Positions 1 through 11,478 of a stretch of 64,000 bases of DNA are shown piece after piece. The stretch is from Heliocybe sulcata. Taxonomy: Eukaryota; Basidiomycota; Agaricomycetes; Gloeophyllales; Gloeophyllaceae. Within the stretch, counting starts at the first letter, position 1, and every line of letters starts with the position of its first letter. The notes under the pieces were generated by a model, which made no database searches, was not told the DNA's origin, and saw only the letters and a program-made list of their open reading frames with translations. The DNA lies in the NCBI GenBank assembly GCA_004369045.1, contig ML213507.1, positions 1 to 64,000 on the forward strand. Direction: 5' to 3'. Made by a program: the position numbers and the translations under genes.

Positions 1-33
1 CCTAACCTAACCTAACCTAACCCTAACCTAACC
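1..33. repeat. Telomeric repeat (C-strand CCTAA units)
   Basis: The first 33 bases read as CCTAA units with a single CCCTAA. On the G-rich strand this is mainly TTAGG with one TTAGGG. The array sits at the extreme end of the window in the orientation expected for a left chromosome end, so base 1 is taken as the end of an assembled chromosome. The tract is short, probably because assembly trimmed it. Most fungi use TTAGGG, so the dominance of the 5-bp unit is unusual. Confidence 0.93.
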
Positions 34-77
34 AAACGACGTACAGTGCGATGACGAGGAAGCGCACTCTGATCGTG

Positions 78-1990
78 CATGTCTCGTCATCGTCTTGAAA
101 TGAAAAGCATTCAGTAAGAGCCTCCTGCCTGCAGACAGGAGGCGAGAAAGCGGTGGAACCGGAGGAGGCGGCAAAATGGGAGGAAATACGAGATAAATCG
201 TAGCAAAAGAACGCACCGGCGACCTGAGGCAAACACAACATCCTCCGAGTCCTGAACGTCGCGCCAGTCGAATAAAATGGCCATGGGGAGCAGGCGTACA
301 TGTTCTTGTTTGGGTGTACGAGGAGGAGGGGCGAGGGCGATCGTGGTAGTGCTCTGGAGACAGGGAGGTTGGCTGCTACGGCTGGAGTAAAGGGTCTTTA
401 GTAAAGTGATGGAGCCAATAAGGTCCCGGGAGCGCGCCCTCACCTGAAACCGCTAACCCAGCCGGGAGTGGGATTGGCAAGAAGTCGTTACCCGATGACG
501 AGACAGCGAGCTCGCATTGGGTGTGCCTGGTCATCATTCTAAATGACATGGGAGTCAGTAACGGCCACCCGTAACACAGCAGATGCCACAGAGCGAAGGA
601 TCGGGGCGGGAAGGGAGAAAGGGAGGGGAAAATGGAAAATATAGCACAAGTAAAGAACGGCGCACCATGCGTATACGCTCGTGGCGGCGTTCAATTCCCC
701 TCTATCGCGAAAGACATATCCAGCGTCGAGATCGAGTCCGCTGATGCTTTCTCGATTTCGAAGTCGGGAGGGCGTCGTGACGTGGCGCCGATGGTGGGAC
801 GTTCGCGGTGACCACACAGGTTGCCGTAGGGCCACGATCAACACTAATGCCTTGGGTAAGGCTGATCATCCGCAAAGGAGCTATTGGGAAGTGTTCGGAC
901 CGGCCAGTGTCGAGATGGTGACAGTGGGGGAGGGACCGTAAGAAGGCAATCCGCACAGGACGGCGAGGCAGCATAGCCAGCGCACGGACATCTCGCCGTC
1001 ATCGGTGTTGCTAACGCACTCGATCATGGCTTCCGGTCACAACCTAGGAGGCACGGCGGGGGAGGAAAGGGACGAGCGGGTTAAAGTCGAAGAAAATGGA
1101 AATTAATTCATGGGAGATGACTTCACCAGTGATTTCGTGCCCATAACACGGTTTCGTACTCCTGTACATCCAGCGCATCGATCGCGACGGTTGAAGCGAG
1201 TGGGCGTTGATAGTTTTGATTTCGTGTCCCGGGAGGAGGGGAGGCAGCAGCGGCGACGGCGGAAGGGCTCTTGAGACCGGAAATTCGCATTCTACAGCTT
1301 GCGGAGACTGTACTGAGTGAGTATGGAGGGCCAATCGGGTCCTGCAAGGGCCCCGTCGCATGCAACCGTCGGTCTGGTCGAGAAGGCACCACAAGATTGA
1401 TGAGAACTCGATAACGGAGCCGCGCGTTCGCTATGCGCGCATCTCGTCACCATCCTGTTCCGTATGAGACTCAGCAACGACCTTCTGACAAAATCCAGGT
1501 GCCTGGAAACGAAGGAGAGGGAAGGGGAACGGAAAAGAGGAAGAGAATAGAAATAAAATCATAAGAAAAGCAAAACGTACCCGATCTGCGCAAAACAAGA
1601 TTCCTATGAGTCATACACGTTGCTAGAGTCGATGCAACCATCGAGACCGAGTGCGCGCTTGCGTACTCGGTCTCGAGGTCGGGTCGGGTCGGGTGACGTG
1701 GCGAGGGTCGGCAGGCGCGATAGAGACGATGTCGGGGCGACGGGACGTTGAACATGATCGATACATCATGTACGAACGCTGTGAACCTGTAAAAAAAAAT
1801 TCGGACCACCGAGACCCGCCAGCGTTGACACGCGAAGCGAGCATGGTAACCCCGTGTATCAAGGGACAAACGTTCGATTTTGAGGGAGATACTTACCTTA
1901 AAACATGTAATACAGCTTCCTAACCATCTAGCCATCGCTTCCAGTGCTCCAGAGGATCCAGCGGACACCTGAAGGACCACAGTGTGCGCG
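78..1990. repeat. Decayed subtelomeric tandem repeat, ~450 bp unit, about four copies
   Basis: A motif close to ATCTCGTCATC recurs at about 78, 523, 988 and 1439, giving spacings of about 445, 465 and 451 bases. Each copy is followed 75-80 bases later by a purine-rich block on the + strand (about 157-198, 603-640, 1055-1104, 1510-1559) that usually ends in AAAATGGAAAT-like sequence. Further in, copies at about 770 and 1685 share a GTGACGTGGCG core. The copies have many substitutions and indels, so this is an old array. The open frames across it are broken, overlap on both strands and show no domain. Confidence 0.6.
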
Positions 1991-3200
1991 ATGTCGAAGT
2001 GCCTGTTGAGGCCGGGAACCGCCGCCAAAGGAAGTCCGACGACAGATTCATGGACAGTCAGAAACGGAAGCAGAGCCACGGAAGAAGACCTAAGAGCAAC
2101 GGACGCCGCGAATAACGCGGACGCCCGTCAGACTGCAGGACGAGAGGAGGAGGAGGTCATCGAGTACGTCGCAAAGGCCTGCGGCGCCCGTGGGAAACGC
2201 CGCCACAGCACCTCTGCACCGACGATGTGCGAGGGGTGCACGCAGGAGGCCGCAACCATAAATCGCCAGAATATTCATGTGTTGTCCCGTATATACATGA
2301 ATGCTGAATATACAATATTCTGGAGAACGGTCCAGAATCTCTAGCTGCAGAGGTCGAGAACCTCGTCTGCAGCCTCAGATTTGGTCGATTTCGACCAGTG
2401 TCTGACGGGTGCACGCCGTACACCGAGGCCGTTCCCTTAAAAAATTTACCAGTATATACTATCGCGCAAGGCGCACAGATCTCCCTATATATGTTTAGGG
2501 GTGCGTGTAGGTCTTGCAGGGGTGCAAGGCCCTCCAAGGTCGAGATCGACGGCCTCGCGACTCGCGACTTGGCCAGTTGCCCGATTTGGCAGGCGGGCCA
2601 GCCGCCAGAATGCTCGTCTCGCTCGTTGCGCGAGGGCTGGAGGAGGCAATTCTAAACGTTTCGCTTATTCCTCTTGCAAAAAGATACTTTATTTTATTTC
2701 GGATCGAACTGTCTACTCAGATTTCCGAAGTGCACCGGTGTCATTGAGGTGCGGACGGGTGCACGCTGGAAACGCTCAGTCGCGTCTCGCGACTTTTGGA
2801 TTACTCGATTCGGCAGGTGGCACTGCCACTGCACCCGTGGCAGAGGTGCAAAGGTAAGGACCCTAAGGACTCCGGACGTGCCTCTGCTACTGCATCAGAG
2901 AAGACTCGAGGCCTTGAGGAACGCAGGGATAATAAACCGTGAAATTCTTGCGCCAGGGGATTTGAGCAGAGGGCAAGTGACTTGTGCAATGTCATATGCG
3001 ACCGCCTTCCCGAGTTCTTTTTGCTCGGCGACATCGTGAGGGCTTCTTCTATCCTTGGGCGCAGCTGTTTCGTCCCGAATAGTTGCTTCCCACCTGTAGG
3101 TCGCACTCGTACATCTTCTTAATATACACTTCTGATCATTACTTCTCGCCGACTACGTGCACTACGTTACCGGTCTACACTCGACATTACTACGCGTACA
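1991..3200. other. Gene-free subtelomeric DNA
   Basis: I find no gene here. The stretch holds the hairpin cluster and partial imperfect repeats: a GACGGGTGCACGC word at 2404 and 2754, and a GCG(A/T)CTCGCGACTT word at 2557 and 2782. Long open frames on both strands are shadows with no recognisable domain or splice-consistent continuation. Confidence 0.6.
2317..2397. repeat. Cluster of three short perfect inverted repeats
   Basis: Three hairpin-capable inverted repeats lie within 81 bases. ATTCTGGA/TCCAGAAT has an 8-bp stem and 6-base loop (2317-2338). GCTGCAGA/TCTGCAGC has an 8-bp outer stem enclosing a smaller GGT/ACC pairing (2344-2373). TGGTCGA/TCGACCA has a 7-bp stem and 2-base loop (2382-2397). 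No coding frame covers them. Their function is unknown. Confidence 0.7.
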
Positions 3201-3269
3201 GCGATAACTCCATAGTCCAAGTACAATGCCACCCCACATCCTCCTCATAACGTGCCGACCCGAACCACC

Positions 3270-6200
3270 TCACATCCGTCGCTTCGCCTTCCGCTTGCCC
3301 TTCCCAGACATGGCAGGAGTAACCGCAGGTGGCTCAGGCTTCACCTGCTCCTCATCCATAAACCCAACCACCAGGTCATCAAACCGCTCCGCATCATCCA
3401 CGGCCTGCCGATCCTCCTGCGTCCACCCCGCGTCCGCATCCCACACCTCCACATCAGCGTTATCGCCATCACCGAGGAGCTGCGCATGCGTCGACGGCGT
3501 CGGTATCGACTCCGACCCGCCCGAGCCGCTGCGCGAGATCGCGTCCGTATCAGAGGCTGTCTTGCCGGGCAAGATAAAGTCCTCGTCCTCCTCGTCGAAC
3601 TCCAACGGGACGGACATCACCATGCCATGGTCGACCCTTGCCCCCATCTTCGGCGAACGTACCCTCCCAAACTCCCGCCTGATCCTCCCGAAACTCTCGT
3701 TCATCCCATCGCTTATCCCAGACGCGACCGACCGGATCGGAATCGACTTCATACCTGATGACCAGGACCCAGGCGCGCCATTCGGGAACATTGGTATGAC
3801 AGGCGGGTACGGGTTATGGTACTCCAAGCCTGCCGAGATAGCAGACGCGAGCGGCTCGTCGAATGACGAAGGCGCTGCCCTGACATCGATCGCACCGTGT
3901 GCACCCTGCACGAAGGACTCCCCGAGCCCCATCGTGTACGCACTCGCCTGCACCTCTCTACGAACCTCTATCTTCGTCGCCGGCACATCAAACTGATACC
4001 GGCGAACTAACGCATGATAATCTTCTCCCAAAGCATGAAACGTAAACTGATGGGAGAGGTACACAGCCCGCGGAACCAGACGCTTCGAGCGCGAGCAGGT
4101 CGACAGTTCCGCATGGGCCAGCCAGCTATGAAGTAGATAAGCATGGAAACATCTTTCAATGAACAATGCTATGACATACTCTTTGCGTCGCGTCACAGAA
4201 GCAGGCCGCGACCCCTCCGCCTTAACTACATGCCTCACCTCCGGCCATTCCCTACTCCTCCTCAAACTCCACGTCGCAACCACATGCTCCTTCGCCACCA
4301 TCTCCCCGGTCCTCTCCATCACGTGCCCCAGTCCTGACGAATGCTTCGGACTCGAATGATCGCTCCGGCTCGACGGCGACCCCGTCCGCCCAACACCAGC
4401 CGGCAGCGATACGCTCACCCCGCCCACGATCGGTATCGACCCCGGAATCGCCAGTCCCTGCTCGCCCACACTCTCCTCCAATGTGAACCTCCGCAACGAC
4501 AACGACCCATCGTCCGGGTCGAAGACAAGCAAGTCTTGAAAGTTCGTCGGGCGGTGGTACACCGGTGTCGGGGAGAGGGGTTTCAGCGCGCCGGCAGGGG
4601 AGCCTGACTGGACCGACAGCGACTTCGGCGAGCTCGGGTACGAGAGTGGCGGGGGCAGAAGGTTGCCGGGCACACTGAGCTCTGACGAGTGCACAAACGT
4701 GAATGAGAGCGGAACCGCAAGCCTCGACTGCCGAGCCCTGAATCGCAGCCTGACAATGGGCGTCAGACAAGTCGACAACGGCTGCTATCCATACCCGAAA
4801 CTGGTCAGCTTCAAATTCCCAAGGCATAGACAAACGCCACTCACCACCTCTCCCGCATCCCTTACCCTCCCCTCCACATGGCTCCTCACGTCCGTCTTGC
4901 CTCCATACGGATTCGCGGCGAACACGTGCAACGTACGCTTCCTCGTCCCCATCGCCACCCACCGCCCATCCTGCGCGCTCTCCACGCCTTCAACAACAGC
5001 AGAAGTGCGCCCGCGCCGCAGGTCATACACATGCATCGGAGCCCCCACGTCACCCGCGTCCGAGGACGCGGAGGCATTATCCTGGTCCTGGTTGGAAAGT
5101 CGAAACGGAGAGCGAGTCGACTTCGCAGATGGCATGAGCGCGAACACTTTCATAACCTGGCCGTCCCGCGGAGCGACCATAACCGAGACACCATCTCTCG
5201 AGAATCCGACGCTGCTCACAGCCTGGTCCTTAAATGCCATAAACCTGGAAACCACCGTCGGCTCCCTCCCAGCGGGCAGCGCACCAGTATCCAGGACCGT
5301 GACATAACTCCCCTTCGCCCCCAAATCCACAGCAGACTTCGGCCCAGCTCTTGCCCTATCCACCACAACCGACTCCGAATAACTCCTCCCATGCCCAGCG
5401 CCGCCCCCACTGGCCGCGGGCGCGCTCTTCGAGAAGAACATACTCGTCAGCCCCGCCGAGGGCGTCCCCACCTCCGCCTCCGCCCCTCCTCCAAGCCGCG
5501 CCCTCGCCGCCGAATACGCCAGCCCGCCGAGCGACTTTACCCCGCTCAGCACGCTCCCGCCCATCTTCACCGCCGCGCTCCCCAGCTCTGCATGCGTGAT
5601 CCCAAACGGCGCGCGGTCAACCGGCGAGGTCGGCAGGGGCGTATCCGAAGGAGGAGGCGAGGAGAAGGCGAGGAGGCGTTGGGAAAGACAGAAGACAGGA
5701 CGGGGGCGGACGGCGAGGGTACGGTATTGCACGTCACTCTCTTCCACGTCATTTGGAACGGGGTTCTTGGGGTCGGGATGAGGAATCGGGTGTGTATGTG
5801 GTAGAAGCGGTGTCAGATGTGTTGAAGGGATGGTGAACAGTGGTACAAAGGAAGGCGAGAGTACGTGCAGTTCCGGTGGGGCTGTCGTCGCCTTTGCAAG
5901 AGTCAGAGGAGTAGAGGGGTAAGGGAGAGAGAAAATGGACGTACGACGACTATGAGGCGAGACGTGGCTTGGAACGAGTCGGCGCCCGGGAGCAAGAGTT
6001 GCCTGACCACGGTATGACTGTGCAGCGAGTAAACGAGCATGTCCGAGTCCGAGGCGCCGTCCTTGAGATATCTGCCAGCAACCCACGCCACACAGCAGCT
6101 GTCATCAGCTATACATGCTGCAGGGCAAAAACAGGAACCACGCGTACATGATACCGACAAGCGGCCTCTCCTCCACGAAATCATCCTGCAAAGTTAGTGC

Positions 6201-7495
6201 AGGAGGGGGAAGTACGGCGGCGAACACGACGCGTCCTATAGCTGAATCGCGTATGTTGAGGATTTCAGTTACGGACGCGAGGTTGGTGCAGTCCCAGATT
6301 TGGAGCCCCTCCCGATACCCAAGCATCAACACGCGACTAGATACCCGTTCTGTCAGCTTTACGCCCTCAAATGCCTACCCCAAGGACAGGCTTACCGCGC
6401 CTTCTCCTCCGCCTCGACCCTCAGCGTGTCCCATCCCGCCCACACCACATCCTCCTCGTCCTTCGCCCCGGGGTACGCCACCACCCCCCGTGGCTCGCCC
6501 TCTTCGTCCGAATCCAGCACCACAGGGTCGTACCCGGGCGACCCCGCGGACGGGTGCCTGTCGCCGCGGAGTGCCGGCGAGGAGGACATGAAGCTTCCGA
6601 ACGAGACGGGCCGGGAAACGCGTGGCGGGGAGGGCGCTGCGGATGGGATGGGGATGGAGGAGGGGACGTAGGTGCGGACTGTGCGGGAGAAGGACTCCAG
6701 CATTGTGGGTTCGCTATCGGGTTGTGGTCAGTGAGTGGTCGAGTTGGAAGGAGCGTAGAAGGATGTGGTCATGGAACTATTGGTAGCAACGATTCAAGGT
6801 ATGAGAGAGATGATTGAAAGGAATACGGATGGTATGAATGAAACAGTCGAGTGCTGTGCAGGCACGTGCGGAGCATGCTATCAACGGGAGGATAGAGTGA
6901 TCGGATGAAGCGTAGCTCGCCAGCAGGATCACACCCTCTCAATACAACGCATCAGGTGCTGCATTGCAATCTCGGAAATAAACGGTCGTGGGTGCGCCGT
7001 GAAGGATACGGAAGGACTTGCAAAGTCAGCCACTCACCGTGCCATCACCGGTGCTCTCCTGTGCCCTATATCAGACCGACCCTCCGACTCGCGTGTGGCG
7101 TGAATACCGTTGGACTCGTGCCGTGTATGCGAGATGGCGTGCCGCTCATGGCGCGTTGGAACGGGCGGCAGCTGAGTCGGAGGCTCCAGAGTAAGTGGCG
7201 AGGGCGCAGAGAGCTGCTCTCTATCTTTCACCGTCGCCTGCAGGTCTTCCTCCTCGCCGTCAAACTGAATCAGCCCACCCACCCCATCCCTCTCTACATC
7301 GTCTCCGAACCCAAACGCGTCGCCTGCGTTGCCGTGCCCCGGCGGATCGTCGAGCGGCTGCGGCACGTTCGTTGGCGGGGGCGGTGACAAGAACGTCGAC
7401 TCGCCGTCGAGTTCGTCGCGTTGAACTGGTACTGAATAGATACTTGGACTGCTGTTGTTCTTCCTGGATGCATTGCGGTTGCTCTTCGATGGCAT
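3270..7495 (-). CDS. BCAS3-domain WD40/PROPPIN-like autophagy protein
   Basis: This is the fungal member of the BCAS3 family (related to Atg18/PROPPIN beta-propellers), which in animals binds phosphoinositides at the phagophore during autophagy. The core model runs from ATG 6703 to stop 3270 in five exons (6703-6396, 6336-6148, 6098-5945, 5891-4845, 4781-3270), 3210 nt in frame, 1069 residues. Propeller strands include VLMLGYREGLQIWDC near the start and MHVYDLRRG further in. The C-terminal BCAS3 region follows FTFHALGEDYHALVRRY. An upstream in-frame exon (7495-7038, starting MPSKSNRNASRK) joins through a 324-bp GTGAGT...TAG intron (7037-6714) in the correct phase, adding 156 residues. I prefer that longer start, but 6703 is a possible alternative. 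It is the first real gene from the telomere. I am sure of the family and less sure of the N-terminus. Confidence 0.85.
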
Positions 7496-8384
7496 TAAAG
7501 ATTAGACGGGGATATCGAGTACGTGCGGGGAACTGAGACGAAGTAGGGGAATAGATATAAGCAAGAGACGAAATTGAAGAGGCCGTGTAAGTAAATGCAA
7601 GGCCGTCTGAGATAGAAAGAGGTATAAGTGTGGTAGGCAGCTGTAGCGGTGCGTCGTCGGTGCTGCCCTTGTCGTACGGAACAGGAGCAGCTGCTGCTTT
7701 GACTCACCAGTCCCCTCCTGATCGACTGCACCCAGATTGGGAAGGCCCACGTGGCCTTCATCAATAGCAAGCCTCCTGCCCAGCCGTCCAGTAACGTGTT
7801 GCGCTGCTCATCCTGCTCTGATCCATATGTTCTGCCTTGAGGGAGAGAAAGAAAATACCAGGTCCTATTGCACTTCTTAGCCGTAAACAAACTGTTTTGC
7901 ATCGAACAGGCGTCGAGGAGAATGCTCGACAATATCCAGTCCTGAAGAGTCGTATCCTATTCGTCCTCAGCATATCCAAACTGTTAACGGGCGCCGGAGT
8001 CTGTGTCTAGGACTAAACATTTTCCCGACGACTCTGTCAGGAACACTGAAGAGAGACTCTACGCCCTCGATCTAACTGTGAGACTTTCAGTGGACAACTC
8101 AATAAATGTGCTGGACGCCGGTTGGTGCAGTTCACGGTATATTTCTGGCACTGACCATACATTAGATAGGTAGGTTGGTCCTTTGATGGAAGGCAATAGC
8201 TTGCTCACAGCTCCATCGTATGATGTAACAGATTATATGTGCAAGGTAGCGTTAAGGACCATCGGCGGGGACTCAAGTGTACAAGCGGCACAATGGCATC
8301 CCCTCTATCCCAGAGAACACCCCTACTCACCCAAAATCATTAACGTACATCATATTATAGGATGGTCCGACAGGTCATTACAAC
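7496..8384. other. Intergenic region, BCAS3-like / MFS-A
   Basis: This lies between the 5' end of the BCAS3-like gene and the 3' end of MFS-A, both on the minus strand. Frames up to about 145 codons exist but are arginine- and serine-rich shadows without splice-consistent extension or domain similarity. I see no RNA gene or repeat. Confidence 0.5.
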
Positions 8385-10457
8385 CTACATCTGATACCTA
8401 AATCCCGGATGCAAATACCCCAACCGCTCAACCTCCTCCCCCGTCTTGCCCACTACCCTATGATCCCTCTCCCCCCTCGCCCTCTTCCCATTCTCCCATC
8501 TAATATACCCCGCCAAACACGCCGTCAAGACACACGTCGCACAGCTCGTCGCGAGGTTCAGCGAGTTCCCGTGGCGGTAATCGGGGGCATCACTGGGGAG
8601 GTAAGTCCACACCCTATAACCAACCCTCCACGTCAGCTACACGCGGTAAGATACGAGAAGAAAAAAAGCAACGTACGCGATTATTGACCCTAACGCCCCG
8701 ATCCCCGGCACCACCGCTGCCGTGACCGCTCGAACCGTATCCGGCGCACTGTTATCCACCGCCCAGCTCAACAACATCGGCACGCTCGGGCTCCCGCCCG
8801 CAATCGCCAAAAAACAAGCGCCATATCTCGCATGCGCATTACTTGTGCCGATGAAAATTGCGTAGCCGACGACCATGAGCGATACGGAGAGTATTATCGG
8901 CAGGAACCGTTGACGAGTAAGGTAAGAGTGCGTTGTGTTGAAGAGGACCCAGATGGCGGCGACGAGGTAGGGCGGGACCGTGCGCAGCTGCGATTCCACG
9001 GTTGCTCCAATCAAAGTCAGGCGAGTGAATAGATTAAGAAAGAATCGATAACAACGTACTAAAATGCCCGACTGCGGTGTTTTTTCGTTAGCAGAACACT
9101 CACGTCCTATACCTGGCGAGACTTACGCGTCGCGACCACAGTGGGCATGAATAAGCTCAGCCCTTGGAAGGAGATATTGATCATCAAATAACACAGCGCA
9201 CACACGACCGTCTGGTCATACCCATTGTCATTCCCTCCTTTCTCCTAAGAACGTTCCGCTCACGTTGAAGTTGAATGCCCTCATAACAAGCTCCACCGTT
9301 GTCCTTCCTCTCTTGCCGCCCTTCGAAACTGGCTGGTCGGCTTCAATACGCGCTAGCGCTAGCGCCCTTTCTTCCTCGTTCAGCATCTTCGAGTAACGCG
9401 GGTCGTCTGGTATAATGATGAAGCACAGTAGCCCAAATCCCGTCGTTATAATCCCTATTCAAACACATGTGAGCTCTACGAAGACAATGGTGTACGTTCA
9501 TAAGCGCCTGACGCACCTTCGACAAGGAATATCTTCCTCCACGACGCCACTGCACCAATATCCGGAATTGACAACAGACCAGACGCAAGCAGCCCGCCGA
9601 ATGCGCCGGCAATAGTAGGCGAGAGGCCAAAGAAGATGCCTACGCGAAGAACGAGCTCCCCACGTCGGTAATACTACGCACAATGAGGCCTATCCCTCAC
9701 ATGCCGTAACTGCCACTTACTCTGGATACCACATACGTCAATCCCGACTATGCTAAATCACTGAGTCGCGCTACGTGGTGGCGAGGTGGCTGGCGTACCA
9801 GAGTTCCTCCCTCTGCTATCCCGAGTATTATCCGCGTGGCGACTAGCCCTCCGAAATCCCTCATGAAAGCTGAGCCTATGGAGACTGCGCCAAAGGACGT
9901 GATGAGGATCGCGAGCCATGTCGAACCAAAATGTTTCAACAGTAGGTTGGCCGGGATTTCGGAGAGGATGTACTTTGTCGTGGGTAAGTGAAAGAGGGTA
10001 AGAGGCGATGAAGTGGGAGAGGAGGGACGCACAGAGATATAAAAGATGGTCAGAGCGATGTTGTACTCGTAACCAGTAAGATCCAGGTCCTTGTCGATCC
10101 CTTGAAAAGCTATTCAGCATTCTGATTCCAGCAAATCGAGAGGAGCTTACCAGCGATCTTCGCGTTTCCTACAGATACTACATTCATCACTACAATATGA
10201 GAAGGCACGGGCGGGACGTACCAATGGCGGTCCGGTCAATAAAGTTGAGGCCATCTACCGTCACCGCCGTTAGCAATCAGGATGCGGACGCTCACAAATT
10301 TCTTACAGATAACCGTGAAGAGAGGTAGCAGGATCCAATCCAACTTCCGCACGAGTTTCTTCTCCGCCTCTGCGTTGATCTCTACTACCACAGATTCAAC
10401 TTCTATGGTCGGCGAGGAGAGGCCCTTTTCGTCGGGATCATCAAAGCCGCTCGACAT
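8385..10457 (-). CDS. MFS permease, allantoate/anion:H+ symporter (DAL5) type, copy A
   Basis: Plasma-membrane transporter of the Dal5/ACS branch of the major facilitator superfamily, which moves small organic anions such as allantoate, nicotinate or vitamins with protons. The substrate cannot be read from sequence. It starts at ATG 10457 (MSSGFDDPDEKGL), keeps the family's N-terminal RKLDWILLPLFTV helix and YGLNFIDRTAIGNAKIA, and has EIPANLLLKHFG, RIILGIAEGGTL and YYRRGELVLRVGIFFGLSP in order. It ends HPGFRYQM at stop 8385. I count 12 exons with short introns, about 480 residues and no break. It is divergently paired with copy B (start 11479), with 1.02 kb between the two ATGs. It lacks four introns present in copy B. 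This is a gene family that commonly expands near telomeres. Confidence 0.9.
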
Positions 10458-11478
10458 CGTGCAGGTCCAGAGGGAGGAGACGGAGAGGTACCTCTGAGCG
10501 TCAGGAGTGTGGGATGTGGACGAAGGGGCAGTCGTCGAATTCGCGAGAATACGTCGGACATAATGGATATATACAGACGTGTGATGGCGTTCCTCCCGTA
10601 GACTAGTGTAGGCGCTGCACCACTTAGCACTCAGGGTCGCTGCGAATGAGCGTCCCGCCGAAGTTCAACTTCCCCAGTTATCGAGTCTCTGCTCGGTGTG
10701 AGTGATACAATGCTCCGGAATGTACCAGCATCCGTCGCTCCTGTCTTCCTGCATTCACCGTGAAGCCCTCAAGCAGCATCCTGGAATTGACTGTGGTAGT
10801 GGCTGTGGAAGACAGGATTAACGATCCCGAGAAAACTGCCTGTAATATCACATTCTAGTACGTCGTCCAATCAGGCTGCGAGAAGTACCGGGCACGTGGT
10901 AAATTTCAGTCGAAAGTTTGTACGGCTTCCGTCTCTGTCGATGCGACTCATCTGAATCATTTACGTCTGTGGATTTGTGCGTTTTCTTCATTAGTTGAGC
11001 TCGAGGAGTTCCATAGTCGCGGCATCACCTCAAGCGACGCGTCTTCCACCGCGCGGGGATAAGGCGGCCTTGAGGCTTCCAATTCTCATGCATAGATGTA
11101 CTTACGCTCTCCTTGCCGAGATCTATATTCGTTGCGAGGTGAGGAAGATAATGTCCTTCTTACAGACTATACTGATATCTGGCAGTTTCAATGAATACAG
11201 TAGGACAAGTCTCGCCGACGAAGCAGAAGTATAGCCCATGTCGCGCGAGTATTGAGCGCAAGTCCCTTTCACGCTACACAACATGCATTTCCAACTGCAA
11301 GTACTGGCTTTGGTTAGCCAAGCGACGTAAGACCGAAAGCCATGGGACTTGACCTCCTAATGGAGCGTGCCATTCGATCTGCAAGCGAGATAAGCGCAAG
11401 TGATGAAAATAGCCGAAAGCAACGGTCAGTGTTTGCACCGTCACGATCGTTGTTTCTATACTCTCGGTTTTGATTGAG
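10458..11478. promoter_or_regulatory. Shared divergent promoter region of the two MFS genes
   Basis: These 1021 bases separate the start codons of two oppositely transcribed paralogous permeases, so they must hold both promoters. No supported coding exon lies inside. I could not pick out a confident TATA box or a symmetric operator. The location is inferred only from gene arrangement. Confidence 0.45.

Noticed and set aside
1-3200. Subtelomeric RecQ-type helicase or other telomere-linked gene
   Set aside because: No helicase motif (Walker A, DEAH) was found in any frame. The region is repeat and non-coding.
4785-6086. A long single frame that could be taken as a separate 433-residue protein
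   Set aside because: It is exon 4 of the BCAS3-like gene plus intron read-through at both ends. Splice phases join it to its neighbours.
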